Below, in pieces: positions 35,187 to 44,532 of a stretch of DNA of 64,000 nucleotides. The DNA comes from Metallococcus carri. GTDB taxonomy: Bacteria; Actinomycetota; Actinomycetes; Actinomycetales; Dermatophilaceae. The notes beneath the pieces are model-generated. The model made no database searches, was not told where the DNA came from, and worked only from the letters and a program-made list of their open reading frames with translations. Both the position numbers and the translations under genes were made by a program. Each line of letters opens with the position of its first letter. The stretch's first letter is position 1. The DNA lies in NCBI RefSeq assembly GCF_011440275.1, contig NZ_JAAOIV010000011.1:93332-157331 (forward strand), in the 5' to 3' direction.

Positions 35187-35741
35187 GTGCGCGTTCTCGG
35201 CGTCGACCCGGGCCTGACCCGATGCGGCATCGGCGTGGTCGACGGCGGCATCGGCCACCCGGTCCGCCTGGTCGCCGTCGGCGTCATCCGCACGCCCGTG
35301 CACGACGACCCGGCCGAGCGCCTGCTGACCCTGCAGACCGAGATCGACCAGTGGATGAGCGATCACGAGCCGGATGTCGTCGCCGTCGAACGCGTCTTCG
35401 CCAAGGCCAACATCAAGGGGATCATGGGCACCGCTCAAGCCTCCGCCGTGCCGATGCTCGCGGCCGCCCGCCGCGGGCTGCCGCTCGCGATGCACACGCC
35501 GAGTGAGATCAAGGCCGCGGTCACCGGCAGCGGCCGCGCCGACAAGGCCCAAGTGACCTCGATGGTCACCCGGATCCTGCGGCTGCAGACCGCGCCCAAA
35601 CCGGCCGACGCCGCGGACGCGCTCGCCCTCGCCATCTGTCATGTATGGCGGGGCGGGGCGGCCGAGCGGCTCGCCGGAGCCACGGTGCGACGGCCCACGC
35701 CGCAGACCGCCGACCGCAGCGTGCGCAGGTACGCCCGATGA
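35187..35741 (+). CDS. ruvC: Crossover junction endodeoxyribonuclease RuvC
   Basis: A 184-residue Holliday-junction resolvase that works as a dimer after RuvAB branch migration. Catalytic acids are Asp7 ([10 protein letters not shown]), Glu68 (VAVERVFAK) and the DAADALALA pair near residue 140. GTG 35187 has a GAGGAG site. It starts the ruvCAB operon and overlaps ruvA by ATGA. The usual QHN after VERVFA is replaced by KANIKGIMG, a small variation seen in Micrococcales. Confidence 0.96.
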   Translation: MRVLGVDPGLTRCGIGVVDGGIGHPVRLVAVGVIRTPVHDDPAERLLTLQTEIDQWMSDHEPDVVAVERVFAKANIKGIMGTAQASAVPMLAAARRGLPLAMHTPSEIKAAVTGSGRADKAQVTSMVTRILRLQTAPKPADAADALALAICHVWRGGAAERLAGATVRRPTPQTADRSVRRYAR

Positions 35742-36343
35742 TCGCCTCGGTCCGCGGGACGGTGCTGGCAACCGGGCTCGACCACGTCGTGATCGAGGTG
35801 GGTGGCGTCGGCCTGCTCGTGCACACCACCGCCGGCACCTCGGGCAGCACCCGCACCAGCGCCGAACTCACCCTGCACACCACGCTCGTGGTGCGCGAGG
35901 ACTCACTCACCCTCTACGGCTTCGGCGGCGCGACCGAGCGCGATCTGTTCGAACAGGTGCAGACCGTGAGCGGCGTCGGCCCGCGCATCGCCCTCGCGAT
36001 GCTGTCGGTCCACGACCCGGACACGCTGCGCGCCGCGATCAGCGGCGGCGATCTGGTGGCGCTCATCAAGGTGCCGGGCATCGGCCGCAAGGGCGCCGAG
36101 CGGATCGTGCTCGAACTCAAGGACAAGGTCGCAGGTATGCCGGGTGCGGTCGCCTCGGCGACCGCCGAGCCGCCCGCGCCCGCCGCCGAGGTGCGCAACA
36201 CCCAGGTGGTCGAGGCGCTGACGGGGCTGGGCTGGTCGGCCAAGCAGGCGCAGGACGCGGTCGCGCGGATCGAGAAGCAGCCGGATGCGCCAACCGAGGT
36301 GTCGGCGCTGCTGCGGGCGGCGCTGCGTGACCTGGGTCGTTGA
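35738..36343 (+). CDS. ruvA: Holliday junction branch migration protein RuvA
   Basis: A 201-residue tetrameric junction-binding protein. The OB-fold domain is residues 1-63 ([26 protein letters not shown]), the tandem helix-hairpin-helix is [15 protein letters not shown] and [19 protein letters not shown], and the C-terminal RuvB-binding domain is after a Pro/Ala linker (from about residue 150). ATGA overlap with ruvC. Confidence 0.97.
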   Translation: MIASVRGTVLATGLDHVVIEVGGVGLLVHTTAGTSGSTRTSAELTLHTTLVVREDSLTLYGFGGATERDLFEQVQTVSGVGPRIALAMLSVHDPDTLRAAISGGDLVALIKVPGIGRKGAERIVLELKDKVAGMPGAVASATAEPPAPAAEVRNTQVVEALTGLGWSAKQAQDAVARIEKQPDAPTEVSALLRAALRDLGR

Positions 36344-36359
36344 GGCGGGTCGATGATTG

Positions 36360-37451
36360 ATGACGATGACTGACTACGACGACGAGTCCTATGACGCGAC
36401 CGCCCGGATCGTCGACCCGGGCGGTGCCGACGACGAGCGGCATTTCGAGGCGGCGCTGCGCCCGCGGCGGCTGGCCGATTTCGCCGGGCAGCCGCGGGTG
36501 CGTGATCAGCTCGGTCTGGTGCTCGAAGCCGCCCGCCGCCGCGACGCCCCGCCGGACCACGTGCTGCTGTCCGGACCACCGGGCCTGGGCAAGACCAGCC
36601 TGGCGATGATCATCGCCGCCGAGCTCGAGCAGCCGATCCGGATCACCTCCGGGCCGGCCATCCAGCACGCCGGTGACCTCGCCGCCATCCTGTCCAGCCT
36701 CGCCGAGGGGGAGGTGCTCTTCCTCGACGAGATCCACCGGATGGCGCGCCCGGCCGAGGAGATGCTCTACCTGGCGATGGAGGACTTCCGGGTCGACGTC
36801 GTCGTCGGCAAGGGGCCGGGCGCGACCGCCATACCGCTGGAACTGCCGCCCTTCACCGTCGTCGGCGCGACCACCCGGGCCGGGCTGCTGCCGGCGCCGC
36901 TGCGCGACCGGTTCGGCTTCACCGGACATCTGGACTACTACGCGCCCGAGGACCTCGCCCGGATCGTCGCGCGCAGCGCGACCCTGCTCGAGGTCGAGAC
37001 CACCCGGCAGGGCATCGAGGAGATCGCCGGACGATCGCGGGGCACGCCGCGCATCGCCAACCGGCTGCTGCGCCGGGTCCGCGATTACGCCCAGGTGCAC
37101 GCCGAGGGGATCGTCGACCACCAGGCGTCCCGGGCGGCGCTCGAACTGTTCGACGTGGACGAGCGCGGCCTGGACCGCCTCGACCGTGGCGTGCTCGACG
37201 CGCTGTGCCGGCGGTTCGGCGGGGGACCGGTGGGGCTCACCACGCTCGCGGTCGCCGTCGGCGAGGAACCGGACACCGTCGAGACGGTCGCCGAGCCCTA
37301 TCTGGTCCGCGAGGGTTACCTGATCCGCACCCCGCGCGGGCGCGCCGCCTCGCCGATGGCCTGGGAGCATCTCGGGCTCACCCCGCCGGTGGCGAGTCAG
37401 GGCTACGCCCAGCTGCCGTTGGGCGAGGGCGAGGGCCGCTTTCAGACCTAG
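36360..37451 (+). CDS. ruvB: Holliday junction branch migration helicase RuvB
   Basis: A 363-residue AAA+ motor. Walker A is residues 72-79 (GPPGLGKT), Walker B is DEIH at 123-126, sensor 1 is in VVGATTRAG, the arginine finger lies in LRDRFGF, and the C-terminal winged helix ends [21 protein letters not shown] at 36360 or 36366 is possible; 36360 is given. Co-transcribed with ruvA (16-bp gap). Confidence 0.96.
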   Translation: MTMTDYDDESYDATARIVDPGGADDERHFEAALRPRRLADFAGQPRVRDQLGLVLEAARRRDAPPDHVLLSGPPGLGKTSLAMIIAAELEQPIRITSGPAIQHAGDLAAILSSLAEGEVLFLDEIHRMARPAEEMLYLAMEDFRVDVVVGKGPGATAIPLELPPFTVVGATTRAGLLPAPLRDRFGFTGHLDYYAPEDLARIVARSATLLEVETTRQGIEEIAGRSRGTPRIANRLLRRVRDYAQVHAEGIVDHQASRAALELFDVDERGLDRLDRGVLDALCRRFGGGPVGLTTLAVAVGEEPDTVETVAEPYLVREGYLIRTPRGRAASPMAWEHLGLTPPVASQGYAQLPLGEGEGRFQT

Positions 37452-37466
37452 CCCGCAGGGGTGTGG

Positions 37467-37495
37467 TTGGGGTCGCGGCTTCCCTCACCTAAACT
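37467..37495 (+). promoter_or_regulatory. Promoter of yajC-secDF
   Basis: TTGGGG (37467-37472) and TAAACT (37490-37495) are 17 nt apart, about 48 nt before ATG 37544. This separates the Sec genes from ruvCAB. Confidence 0.55.
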
Positions 37496-37543
37496 CTCCC
37501 GACGGCAACGATCTGAACCCGACGTGAGGCACGGACTTTAGAA

Positions 37544-37900
37544 ATGCAGCATTTGGCAGCCGCGAGCAGCGGTCAGCAGTCCACTCTGAGCCCGTTGTTT
37601 TATCTGTTGCCTCTGGTGCTGCTGGCGGTGATGTTCTGGTTCAGCCGCCGCCGGCAGAAGCAGTTCGCCGCGGCCCAGCGCGAGATCGCGGTCGGCGACC
37701 AAGTGAGCACCACCTCCGGCCTGCTCGGAACCTTGGTCGCACTCGATGAGTCCGAGGGTGTCATCGAGGCAGCGCCGGGCGTCCAACTGCGGTTCGACCG
37801 GCGCGCCATCGTGCCGCGCCGGCTCACCGAGAACACCGCGGACGGCACCAGCACGCCGACCGAGCCGACCGACCGCCCGTCCGACGACCAGAAGGCCTGA
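37544..37900 (+). CDS. yajC: Preprotein translocase subunit YajC
   Basis: A 118-residue single-span membrane protein. The helix LSPLFYLLPLVLLAVMFWFS is followed by RRRQKQFAAAQREIAVGDQV and STTSGLLGTLVALDE, the YajC signature. It associates with SecDF to aid protein export. It is followed 4 bp later by secD. Confidence 0.95.
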   Translation: MQHLAAASSGQQSTLSPLFYLLPLVLLAVMFWFSRRRQKQFAAAQREIAVGDQVSTTSGLLGTLVALDESEGVIEAAPGVQLRFDRRAIVPRRLTENTADGTSTPTEPTDRPSDDQKA

Positions 37901-37903
37901 CCC

Positions 37904-39904
37904 TTGGCTACACGTGCTCGCCGCGCACCCGCGGCCAAGCCACGGCGCACCCTGTTCCTGCTGCTCGTGCTGATCGCGGCCCTCTTCGCCGGGATCGGGG
38001 CGAGCGCCGCCTGGGGCAACCCGAAGGGCCAGTGGACGCCCAAGCTCGGCCTCGACCTCGAGGGCGGCCGGCAGGTGATCCTGCAGCCGGAGCTCGGCAA
38101 GGGCCAGACGGTCAACGCCGGCCAGCTCAACCAGGCGGTCAACATCATCCGCAACCGCGTTGACGGTTCCGGCGTCGCCGAGGCCGAGGTGACCACGCTG
38201 GGCTCGGAGAACATCGTCGTCTCGATCCCCGGCAATCCCTCCAAGCAGATCCTCGACTCGCTGGCGCAGTCCTCGCAGCTGCTGTTCCGTGCGGTGATCG
38301 CGACCGGGCAGCCGCAGGCCGACCAGACCCCGGCGCCGACGCTGCCGGGTGCCACGCCCAGTGCACCCGCGACGAGCGCGCCCACGGGCACCGGCACGGC
38401 CAAGCCGTCCGGTTCGGCCAGCGCCAAGCCGTCGAGCTCGGTCAAGGCGCCGAGCTCGAGCGCCAAGGCTGCGCCCAGCTCGACCGGCAAGAATGACGCC
38501 TTCCCGGCGGCCTTCGCCGCCGCGACCGGCACTCCCACCGGCAGCGGCTCCGGCAGCGCGGCTCCGGCCGCGAGCTCCACTCCGGCTCCGACCTCGGCCG
38601 CGCCCAGCGGGCCGCCCACCCTGCCCGGTGCCACCGGTTCGGCGTCGCCGAGCACCACTCCCGGCAAGCCGGCCAATGCCAGCGACCAGGCCTGGGCCAA
38701 CCAGCTGGTCAGCCGCATCTGGATCGACGCCGGCCTGGCCCAAACCGGGGAGACCTACCAGCAGCTGCTGCAGACGGTCAGCTGCTCCAACACCAACCCC
38801 AAGCTCGGCCCGCTCGCCTCCACCTGGCAGGAGGTCGCGGCCCGCGCCCCGGCCAACGAGCCGAGCGTCGGCTGCTCCAAGGACAAGAGCGCGACCTTCC
38901 TGATGGGTCCCTCGGAGGTCAGCGGCGACACCATTACCGACGCGACCTGGGGTCAGACCACGAACAGCGCCGGCATCCAGACCGGTGAGATCGCGGTCAA
39001 CCTGACCTTCAACGACAAGGGCAAGACGCAGTTCGCCAATGTCACTCGGCGCCTGGTCGGGCTGCAGGGCGACCAGAACCGCTTCGCGATCATTGTCGAC
39101 GGCCAGATCATCTCCGCACCGGGCACCAATGACCCGATCACCGACGGCCGTGCCCAGATCACCGGCGGGTTCACCGAAGCCGAGGCCAAGATCCTCGCCG
39201 ACCAGCTGAAGTTCGGCGCGCTGCCGTTCTCCTTCAAGGAGCTGAGCTCGGATCAGATCAGCCCCCAGCTCGGCATCGACCAGCTGCAGAAGGGCATCAT
39301 CGCCGGCCTCATCGGCCTGCTCCTGGTGGTGTTCTACTCCCTGCTGCAGTACCGCGCCCTCGGCCTGGTCACCGTGGCCTCGCTGCTGGTGGCCGGCGTG
39401 ATGTCCTACGGCCTGGTGACCTTCCTCGGCTTCGCCAACAACTTCCGCCTCACCATGGCCGGTGTCACCGGTCTGATTGTGGCGATCGGCATCACCGCCG
39501 ACAGCTTCATCGTCTACTTCGAACGTGTCCGCGACGAGGTCAGATCCGGGCGGCCACTGCGGGCCGCGGTGGAGACGGGGTGGTCGCGCGCCCGGCGCAC
39601 GATCATCATCTCCGACGCGGTGAACTTCCTCGCCGCAGCGGTGCTCTACGTGCTGTCCGAGAGCACGGTGAAGGCCTTCGCCTTCACCCTCGGGCTCACC
39701 ACGCTCGTCGACCTGGTGGTGGTGATGCTGTTCACCCACCCGGTGCTGACGATGCTCGCCCGCACCAAGTTCTTCGGCGGGGGACACAAGTGGTCCGGCC
39801 TGGACCCCGAGCGCCTCGGCGCCCGTGGCACGACGTATGCCGGCCGCGGCCGGGTCACGATCGCCGACCGCAAGCAGGCGGCGGCGCAGGGAGGCACGGT
39901 CTGA
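37904..39904 (+). CDS. secD: Protein translocase subunit SecD
   Basis: A 666-residue RND-superfamily membrane protein that, with SecF, uses the proton gradient to pull proteins through SecYEG. A single N-terminal helix is followed by KLGLDLEGGRQVIL, the large P1 domain, then five C-terminal helices with QKGIIAGLIGLLLVVFYSLL and VAIGITADSFIVYFERVRDE. Residues about 145-260 are an Ala/Ser/Pro/Thr-rich insert (APATSAPTGTGTAKPSGSAS) inside the periplasmic domain, absent from compact SecD proteins. No in-frame ATG/GTG exists near the start, so TTG 37904 (AGAAGG upstream) is used. Confidence 0.95.
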   Translation: MATRARRAPAAKPRRTLFLLLVLIAALFAGIGASAAWGNPKGQWTPKLGLDLEGGRQVILQPELGKGQTVNAGQLNQAVNIIRNRVDGSGVAEAEVTTLGSENIVVSIPGNPSKQILDSLAQSSQLLFRAVIATGQPQADQTPAPTLPGATPSAPATSAPTGTGTAKPSGSASAKPSSSVKAPSSSAKAAPSSTGKNDAFPAAFAAATGTPTGSGSGSAAPAASSTPAPTSAAPSGPPTLPGATGSASPSTTPGKPANASDQAWANQLVSRIWIDAGLAQTGETYQQLLQTVSCSNTNPKLGPLASTWQEVAARAPANEPSVGCSKDKSATFLMGPSEVSGDTITDATWGQTTNSAGIQTGEIAVNLTFNDKGKTQFANVTRRLVGLQGDQNRFAIIVDGQIISAPGTNDPITDGRAQITGGFTEAEAKILADQLKFGALPFSFKELSSDQISPQLGIDQLQKGIIAGLIGLLLVVFYSLLQYRALGLVTVASLLVAGVMSYGLVTFLGFANNFRLTMAGVTGLIVAIGITADSFIVYFERVRDEVRSGRPLRAAVETGWSRARRTIIISDAVNFLAAAVLYVLSESTVKAFAFTLGLTTLVDLVVVMLFTHPVLTMLARTKFFGGGHKWSGLDPERLGARGTTYAGRGRVTIADRKQAAAQGGTV

Positions 39905-39905
39905 T

Positions 39906-41048
39906 ATGGCGTCCTTCGCACAGTTCGGCAACGACCTCTACTCCGGTCGCCGGCAGATCGACTTCATCGGCAAGCGCCGCCGGTGGTACACCCTCACCGC
40001 GGTGCTGCTCGTCATCGCCGCCATCGGCCTGTTCGGCCGCGGCCTGAACTTCAGCCTGGAGTTCACCGGTGGTTCGGAGTTCCGCGTGCCCGGCGTGAGC
40101 AATATGGCCGACTACGACACCCGGGCCAAGACCGCCACCCAGACAGCGCTGAAGTCCAGCGAGAACGTCATCGTCACCAAGATCGGCTCCAACACCGTCC
40201 GGGTGCAGGTCGAAAAGCCCAAGTCCGGTTCGGCCGATGCCACCGATCAGGTGAGCACCGCGCTCGCCAAGGAGTTCAAGGTCAGCCCGACGACGGTGAC
40301 CTCGTCATACATCGGTCCGTCCTGGGGTGAGCAGGTGCGGCAGAAGGCGATCGTCGCGCTGCTCGTCTTCCTCGCGCTGTTGTCGGTGCTGCTCGCGGTC
40401 TACTTCCGCACCTGGAAGATGGCGCTGGCCGCGCTGATCGCGCTGGTGCACGACCTGTTCTTCACCGTCGGCGTCTACGCGCTCACCGGCATCGAGGTGT
40501 CGCCGGCGACCGTCATCGGCTTCCTCACCATCCTCGGTTACTCGATCTACGACACCGTCGTCGTCTTCGACAAGGTGCGCGAGAACACCGACGAGGCGAT
40601 GGCCTCCGGCCGGCGCAGTTATGCCCAGGCGGCCAATTACGCGGTCAACCAGACGCTGGTGCGCTCGATCAACACCTCGGTGGTGGCCCTGCTGCCGATC
40701 ACCGCGATCTTGCTGGTCGGCATCTTCCTGCTCGGTCCGGGCACGCTGCTCGACCTGGCGCTGGCGCTCTTCGTCGGCATCGCGGTGGGCACCTATTCCT
40801 CGATCTTCATCGCCACGCCGATCCTGGTGAGCCTGCGCTCGCGCGAGCCGGCGATGAAGGACCTCGAGCGCAAGGCCACGGCATACCAGCGCAAGCAGGC
40901 GAGCGCGCTGGACGAGGAGGAGCACACGCCGGGGGAGTCCGCGTCCGGGGTGATGGAGCCGGCGCGGGAGAAGGCCGCGGCGCAGGCGCGCACGGACCGC
41001 CCGCGCACCCGGCAGATCCACCCGCTGGCCAAGCGCGACGAGGACTGA
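39906..41048 (+). CDS. secF: Protein translocase subunit SecF
   Basis: A 380-residue six-helix partner of SecD. Signature segments are LNFSLEFTGGSEFRVPG and TILGYSIYDTVVVFDKVREN, and the tail is charged and cytoplasmic (DEEEHTPGESASG). ATG 39906 lies 1 bp after the secD stop, indicating coupled translation. Confidence 0.96.
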   Translation: MASFAQFGNDLYSGRRQIDFIGKRRRWYTLTAVLLVIAAIGLFGRGLNFSLEFTGGSEFRVPGVSNMADYDTRAKTATQTALKSSENVIVTKIGSNTVRVQVEKPKSGSADATDQVSTALAKEFKVSPTTVTSSYIGPSWGEQVRQKAIVALLVFLALLSVLLAVYFRTWKMALAALIALVHDLFFTVGVYALTGIEVSPATVIGFLTILGYSIYDTVVVFDKVRENTDEAMASGRRSYAQAANYAVNQTLVRSINTSVVALLPITAILLVGIFLLGPGTLLDLALALFVGIAVGTYSSIFIATPILVSLRSREPAMKDLERKATAYQRKQASALDEEEHTPGESASGVMEPAREKAAAQARTDRPRTRQIHPLAKRDED

Positions 41049-41052
41049 GCCG

Positions 41053-41571
41053 GTGTCGGCCGAGGTGCTGCTCGCGCACGTGCGCGAGGTGCCCGACTTC
41101 CCCGAGCCGGGCGTGCTGTTCAAGGACCTCAATCCGTTGTTCGCCGACCCGACGGCGTTCGGGGCGGTGCTCGATGAGATCGCCGGGCGTTGGAACGGGC
41201 AACTCGACCTGGTCGCTGGCATCGAGGCGCGCGGCTTCATCGTGGGTGCACCGCTCGCGCAGCGCCTGGACGTCGGCTTCCTGCCGATCCGCAAGGCGGG
41301 CAAGCTGCCCGGGCCGACGCGCACGGCGTCATACGACCTGGAATATGGCACGGCGACCATCGAGATCCCGGCCGACTCGTGTGCAGACAGCCCGCGGGTG
41401 TTGCTCGTCGACGACGTGCTGGCCACCGGCGGCACGGCCGCGGCGGCGGCGGGTCTGCTCGCCGAGGCGGGCGCACAGGTGGTGGCCTTCGAGGTGCTGC
41501 TCGAGATCGGCGCCCTCGGTGGGCGCACCGCCTTGTCCGGTTATCGCGTGAGCGCCGTCGCGACCGTCTGA
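41053..41571 (+). CDS. apt: Adenine phosphoribosyltransferase
   Basis: A 172-residue purine-salvage enzyme (adenine + PRPP to AMP). FPEPGVLFKDLNPL, GIEARGFIVGAPLAQ and the PRPP loop VLLVDDVLATGGTA are intact. GTG 41053 lies 4 bp after secF. The order secF-apt-rel is the same as in M. tuberculosis (Rv2586c-Rv2583c, with Rv2585c missing here). Confidence 0.95.
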   Translation: MSAEVLLAHVREVPDFPEPGVLFKDLNPLFADPTAFGAVLDEIAGRWNGQLDLVAGIEARGFIVGAPLAQRLDVGFLPIRKAGKLPGPTRTASYDLEYGTATIEIPADSCADSPRVLLVDDVLATGGTAAAAAGLLAEAGAQVVAFEVLLEIGALGGRTALSGYRVSAVATV

Positions 41572-41580
41572 GGGCCGCTC

Positions 41581-41586
41581 TAGACT
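41581..41586 (+). promoter_or_regulatory. Minus-10 box, leaderless start of rel
   Basis: TAGACT ends 6 nt before ATG 41593 in the 21-bp gap after apt. The stringent-response gene would then have its own leaderless transcript. Confidence 0.55.
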
Positions 41587-41592
41587 CTCTTC

Positions 41593-43887
41593 ATGAGTGA
41601 CGGCGATCGCATCCCAGGCCAGCTGGCGGCCCGCGGAGTGCGATCCCGGCTGGTGCGCTTCGGCAGCCCGCGGCCGCCGGAGAACCGCGTGCTGCAGCCG
41701 CTGCTGCGCACCGTCACCGACACGCACCCCAAGGCCGACACGGCGGTCATCGAGCGGGCCTATGCGACCGCCGAGCGGCTGCACGAGGGCCAGCTGCGCA
41801 AGAGCGGCGATCCCTACATCACCCATCCGCTCGCCGTCGCGACGATCCTCGCCGAACTCGGTATGACGCCGCCGGTGATCGCCGCGGCCCTGCTGCACGA
41901 CACCGTCGAGGACACCGGCTATTCGCTGCGCGAACTGCGCGCGGAGTATGGCGAGGAGATCGCCCTGCTCGTCGACGGCGTCACCAAGCTGGACAAGATG
42001 ACCTACGGCGAGGCCGCCCAGGCCGAGACCGTGCGCAAGATGGTCGTGGCGATGGCCAAGGACATCCGGGTGCTGGTCATCAAGCTCGCCGACCGGCTGC
42101 ACAACGCCCGCACCTGGAAGTACGTCTCGGTGCAGTCCGCGCAGCGCAAGGCCACCGAAACCCTGGAGATCTACGCTCCGCTGGCCCACCGGCTCGGCAT
42201 GAACACCATCAAATGGGAGCTGGAGGACCTGTGCTTCGCCACCTTGCATCCCAAGGTGTATGACGAGATCGCGCGCCTGGTCGCCGACCGCGCCCCGGCG
42301 CGGGAGGAATATCTCGGCCTGGTCCGCGAGCAGGTGCAGGCCGACCTGCGCTCGGCGCGGATCAATGCCACGGTGACCGGCCGGCCGAAGCACTACTACT
42401 CCGTCTACCAGAAGATGATCGTGCGCGGCCGGGAGTTCGCCGACATCCACGACCTGGTGGCGCTGCGGGTGCTGGTTGACTCGGTGCGCGACTGCTATGC
42501 CGTGCTCGGCACCCTGCACACGCGGTGGTCGCCGGTGCCCGGGCGCTTCAAGGACTACATCGCCACCCCCAAGCTCAACATGTACCAGTCCTTGCACACG
42601 ACGGTCATCGGCCCGCAGGGCAAGCCGGTGGAGATCCAGATCCGCACCTTCGCGATGCACCGCCGGGCCGAATACGGTGTCGCCGCGCACTGGAAGTACA
42701 AGGACGACGCCAAGGCGGCCGCGACCGGCATACCGGCGGGTGCGCCGGGCGGGCAGATCGATGAGATGGCCTGGTTCCGGCAACTGCTGGAGTGGCAGCG
42801 CGAGACCTCCGATCCCGACGAATTCCTGGACAACCTGCGCTTCGACGTCGGCAGCCAGGAGGTCTACGTCTTCACGCCCAAGGGCGAGGTGATCGGCCTG
42901 CCGGTCGGCGCGACGCCGGTGGACTTCGCCTACTCGGTGCACACCGAGGTGGGCCACCACACCATCGGCGCGCGGATCAACGGCCGGCTGGTGCCGCTGG
43001 AGTCGCCGCTGGAGAACGGCGATGTGGTGGAGGTGCTGACCTCCAAGGCCGACGGCGCGGGCCCGAGCCGGGACTGGCTGAACTTCGTCAAGAGCCCGCG
43101 GGCGCGCAACAAGATCCGCCAGTGGTTCTCCAAGGAGCGGCGCGAGGAGGCGATCGAGTCCGGCAAGGACCAGCTCGCCAAGGCGCTGCGCCGCCAGGGC
43201 GCCGGCATCCAGAAGCTCACCACCGCCGAGTTGCTGTCCACCGTGGCCGCGAAGCTCAACTACCACGACATTGACGCGCTGTATGCCGCCGTCGGCGACG
43301 GCCACATCAGCGCCGAACATGTCGTGCGGCAACTGCTGGCCGCCACCGGCACGGTCGAGGAGGACGACGAGGAGACGCCGAGCGCCGCGCCGGTGCGCCC
43401 GCGCACGGGCCGCACCGGGACCGACCCCGGCGTCACCGTGGTCGGCGCCGACGATGTGTGGGTCAAGCTCGCCCGCTGCTGCACGCCGATGCCGGGCGAT
43501 GAGATCCTCGGCTTCGTCACCACCGGCCACGGCGTGTCGGTGCACCGGGTCGATTGCACCAACGCCGACCAATTGCGCCAGCAGCCGGACCGGCTGATCG
43601 AGGTGGCGTGGGCGCCGTCGGCCTCCAGCGTCTTCATGGTGCAGGTGCAGGTCGAGGCGCTCGACCGCAAGGGGCTGCTGTCCGATATCACCCGAGTGCT
43701 GTCCGACCAGCACGTCAACATCCTGTCCGCGACGCTGTCGACGGCCGGCAACCGGGTCGCGATGTCGAAGTTCACCTTTGAGATGGGCGACTCCGGCCAC
43801 CTGGACCACATCATCAAGGCGGTGCGCACCGTCGACGGCGTGTACGACGTCTATCGCCTGACCGGGTCCGGCCACCGCGCCGACTGA
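41593..43887 (+). CDS. rel: Bifunctional (p)ppGpp synthetase/hydrolase
   Basis: A 764-residue long RSH protein controlling the stringent response. The HD hydrolase domain has His102-Asp103 ([13 protein letters not shown]) and the ED of the same motif, so hydrolysis should be active. The synthetase domain covers about residues 250-370 ([32 protein letters not shown]). Then come TGS ([20 protein letters not shown]), the zinc-finger/conserved-Cys region ([16 protein letters not shown]) and a C-terminal ACT domain. The HD and synthetase motifs are both complete, as expected for the single Rel of actinobacteria. Confidence 0.97.
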   Translation: MSDGDRIPGQLAARGVRSRLVRFGSPRPPENRVLQPLLRTVTDTHPKADTAVIERAYATAERLHEGQLRKSGDPYITHPLAVATILAELGMTPPVIAAALLHDTVEDTGYSLRELRAEYGEEIALLVDGVTKLDKMTYGEAAQAETVRKMVVAMAKDIRVLVIKLADRLHNARTWKYVSVQSAQRKATETLEIYAPLAHRLGMNTIKWELEDLCFATLHPKVYDEIARLVADRAPAREEYLGLVREQVQADLRSARINATVTGRPKHYYSVYQKMIVRGREFADIHDLVALRVLVDSVRDCYAVLGTLHTRWSPVPGRFKDYIATPKLNMYQSLHTTVIGPQGKPVEIQIRTFAMHRRAEYGVAAHWKYKDDAKAAATGIPAGAPGGQIDEMAWFRQLLEWQRETSDPDEFLDNLRFDVGSQEVYVFTPKGEVIGLPVGATPVDFAYSVHTEVGHHTIGARINGRLVPLESPLENGDVVEVLTSKADGAGPSRDWLNFVKSPRARNKIRQWFSKERREEAIESGKDQLAKALRRQGAGIQKLTTAELLSTVAAKLNYHDIDALYAAVGDGHISAEHVVRQLLAATGTVEEDDEETPSAAPVRPRTGRTGTDPGVTVVGADDVWVKLARCCTPMPGDEILGFVTTGHGVSVHRVDCTNADQLRQQPDRLIEVAWAPSASSVFMVQVQVEALDRKGLLSDITRVLSDQHVNILSATLSTAGNRVAMSKFTFEMGDSGHLDHIIKAVRTVDGVYDVYRLTGSGHRAD

Positions 43888-43931
43888 CCAACCCTCTTTT
43901 CTCCTGGCGTGATGGGTTCGCCGTGGCTATT

Positions 43932-43959
43932 GAGAGAGTTCTATTGATAGTGTTCTCTC
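43932..43959. promoter_or_regulatory. Inverted repeat operator candidate before ArsR-MFS operon
   Basis: GAGAGA (43932-43937) and TCTCTC (43954-43959) are arms of an imperfect palindrome (9 of 12 positions match per arm). It overlaps a likely minus-10 box TAGTGT (43948-43953) and ends at the ATG. The position suits autorepression by the ArsR-type protein encoded next. Confidence 0.5.
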
Positions 43960-44532
43960 ATGACCAACCGGATGGGCGATGTCGAGCTCGACGCCAAGGG
44001 GATGCGGGCGCTGGCGCATCCCGCCCGGCTGGCGATCCTGCAGCGGCTGCGGGCCCAGGGCCCGAGCACCGCGACCGAGCTGGCCCCACACGCCGGCGTC
44101 TCACCGTCGGTGGCGAGTTGGCACCTGCGGCATCTGGCCGAGCACGGGCTGGTGCAGGACGCCGCCGAGCAGCCGGGTGGTCGCAAGCGGGTGTGGGAGG
44201 CGGTCGGCCGGGGATTCCGGTTCGAGGCGACCGAGGACCCCGACGCCGCCAACGTGCTGACCGACGTGATCGAGGACGCCGACCGCGACCAGGTGCCGAG
44301 GTGGCGCGCGCAGGTGCGGCCGCGGTTGTCGCCGCAGTGGCGGGCCGTCGCCAGCCGCTGGAACTCCGTGGTGTCGCTGACCCCCGACGAGACTGCCGCT
44401 CTGGAGCGGGCGTGGGAGGAGACGCTGTCGGCATACGTCCAGCGCGAAGAGGCCGGCGAGGCTCCCGCGGACGCCCGCCCCGTGCGGATCATCCGGATGG
44501 CCCTGCCCTATGGCGAGGTGCCGCGTGACTGA
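43960..44532 (+). CDS. ArsR-family transcriptional regulator
   Basis: A 190-residue regulator. An N-terminal winged helix (ALAHPARLAILQRLRAQGPS, ATELAPHAGVSPSVASWHLR) is followed by a helical C-terminal region (WRAVASRWNSVVSLTPDETA). No metal-binding cysteines. It overlaps the MFS gene by 8 nt and most likely represses this operon through the palindrome at its own start. Confidence 0.88.
   Translation: MTNRMGDVELDAKGMRALAHPARLAILQRLRAQGPSTATELAPHAGVSPSVASWHLRHLAEHGLVQDAAEQPGGRKRVWEAVGRGFRFEATEDPDAANVLTDVIEDADRDQVPRWRAQVRPRLSPQWRAVASRWNSVVSLTPDETAALERAWEETLSAYVQREEAGEAPADARPVRIIRMALPYGEVPRD

Noticed and set aside
37538..39931. Long open frame on the minus strand opposite yajC-secD
   Set aside because: It is a shadow of the GC-rich third positions of secD; composition is Arg/Gly/Ala junk with no domain, while secD is unmistakable.
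41329..43875. 848-codon frame antisense to rel
   Set aside because: Same codon-shadow effect; rel has all its domains.
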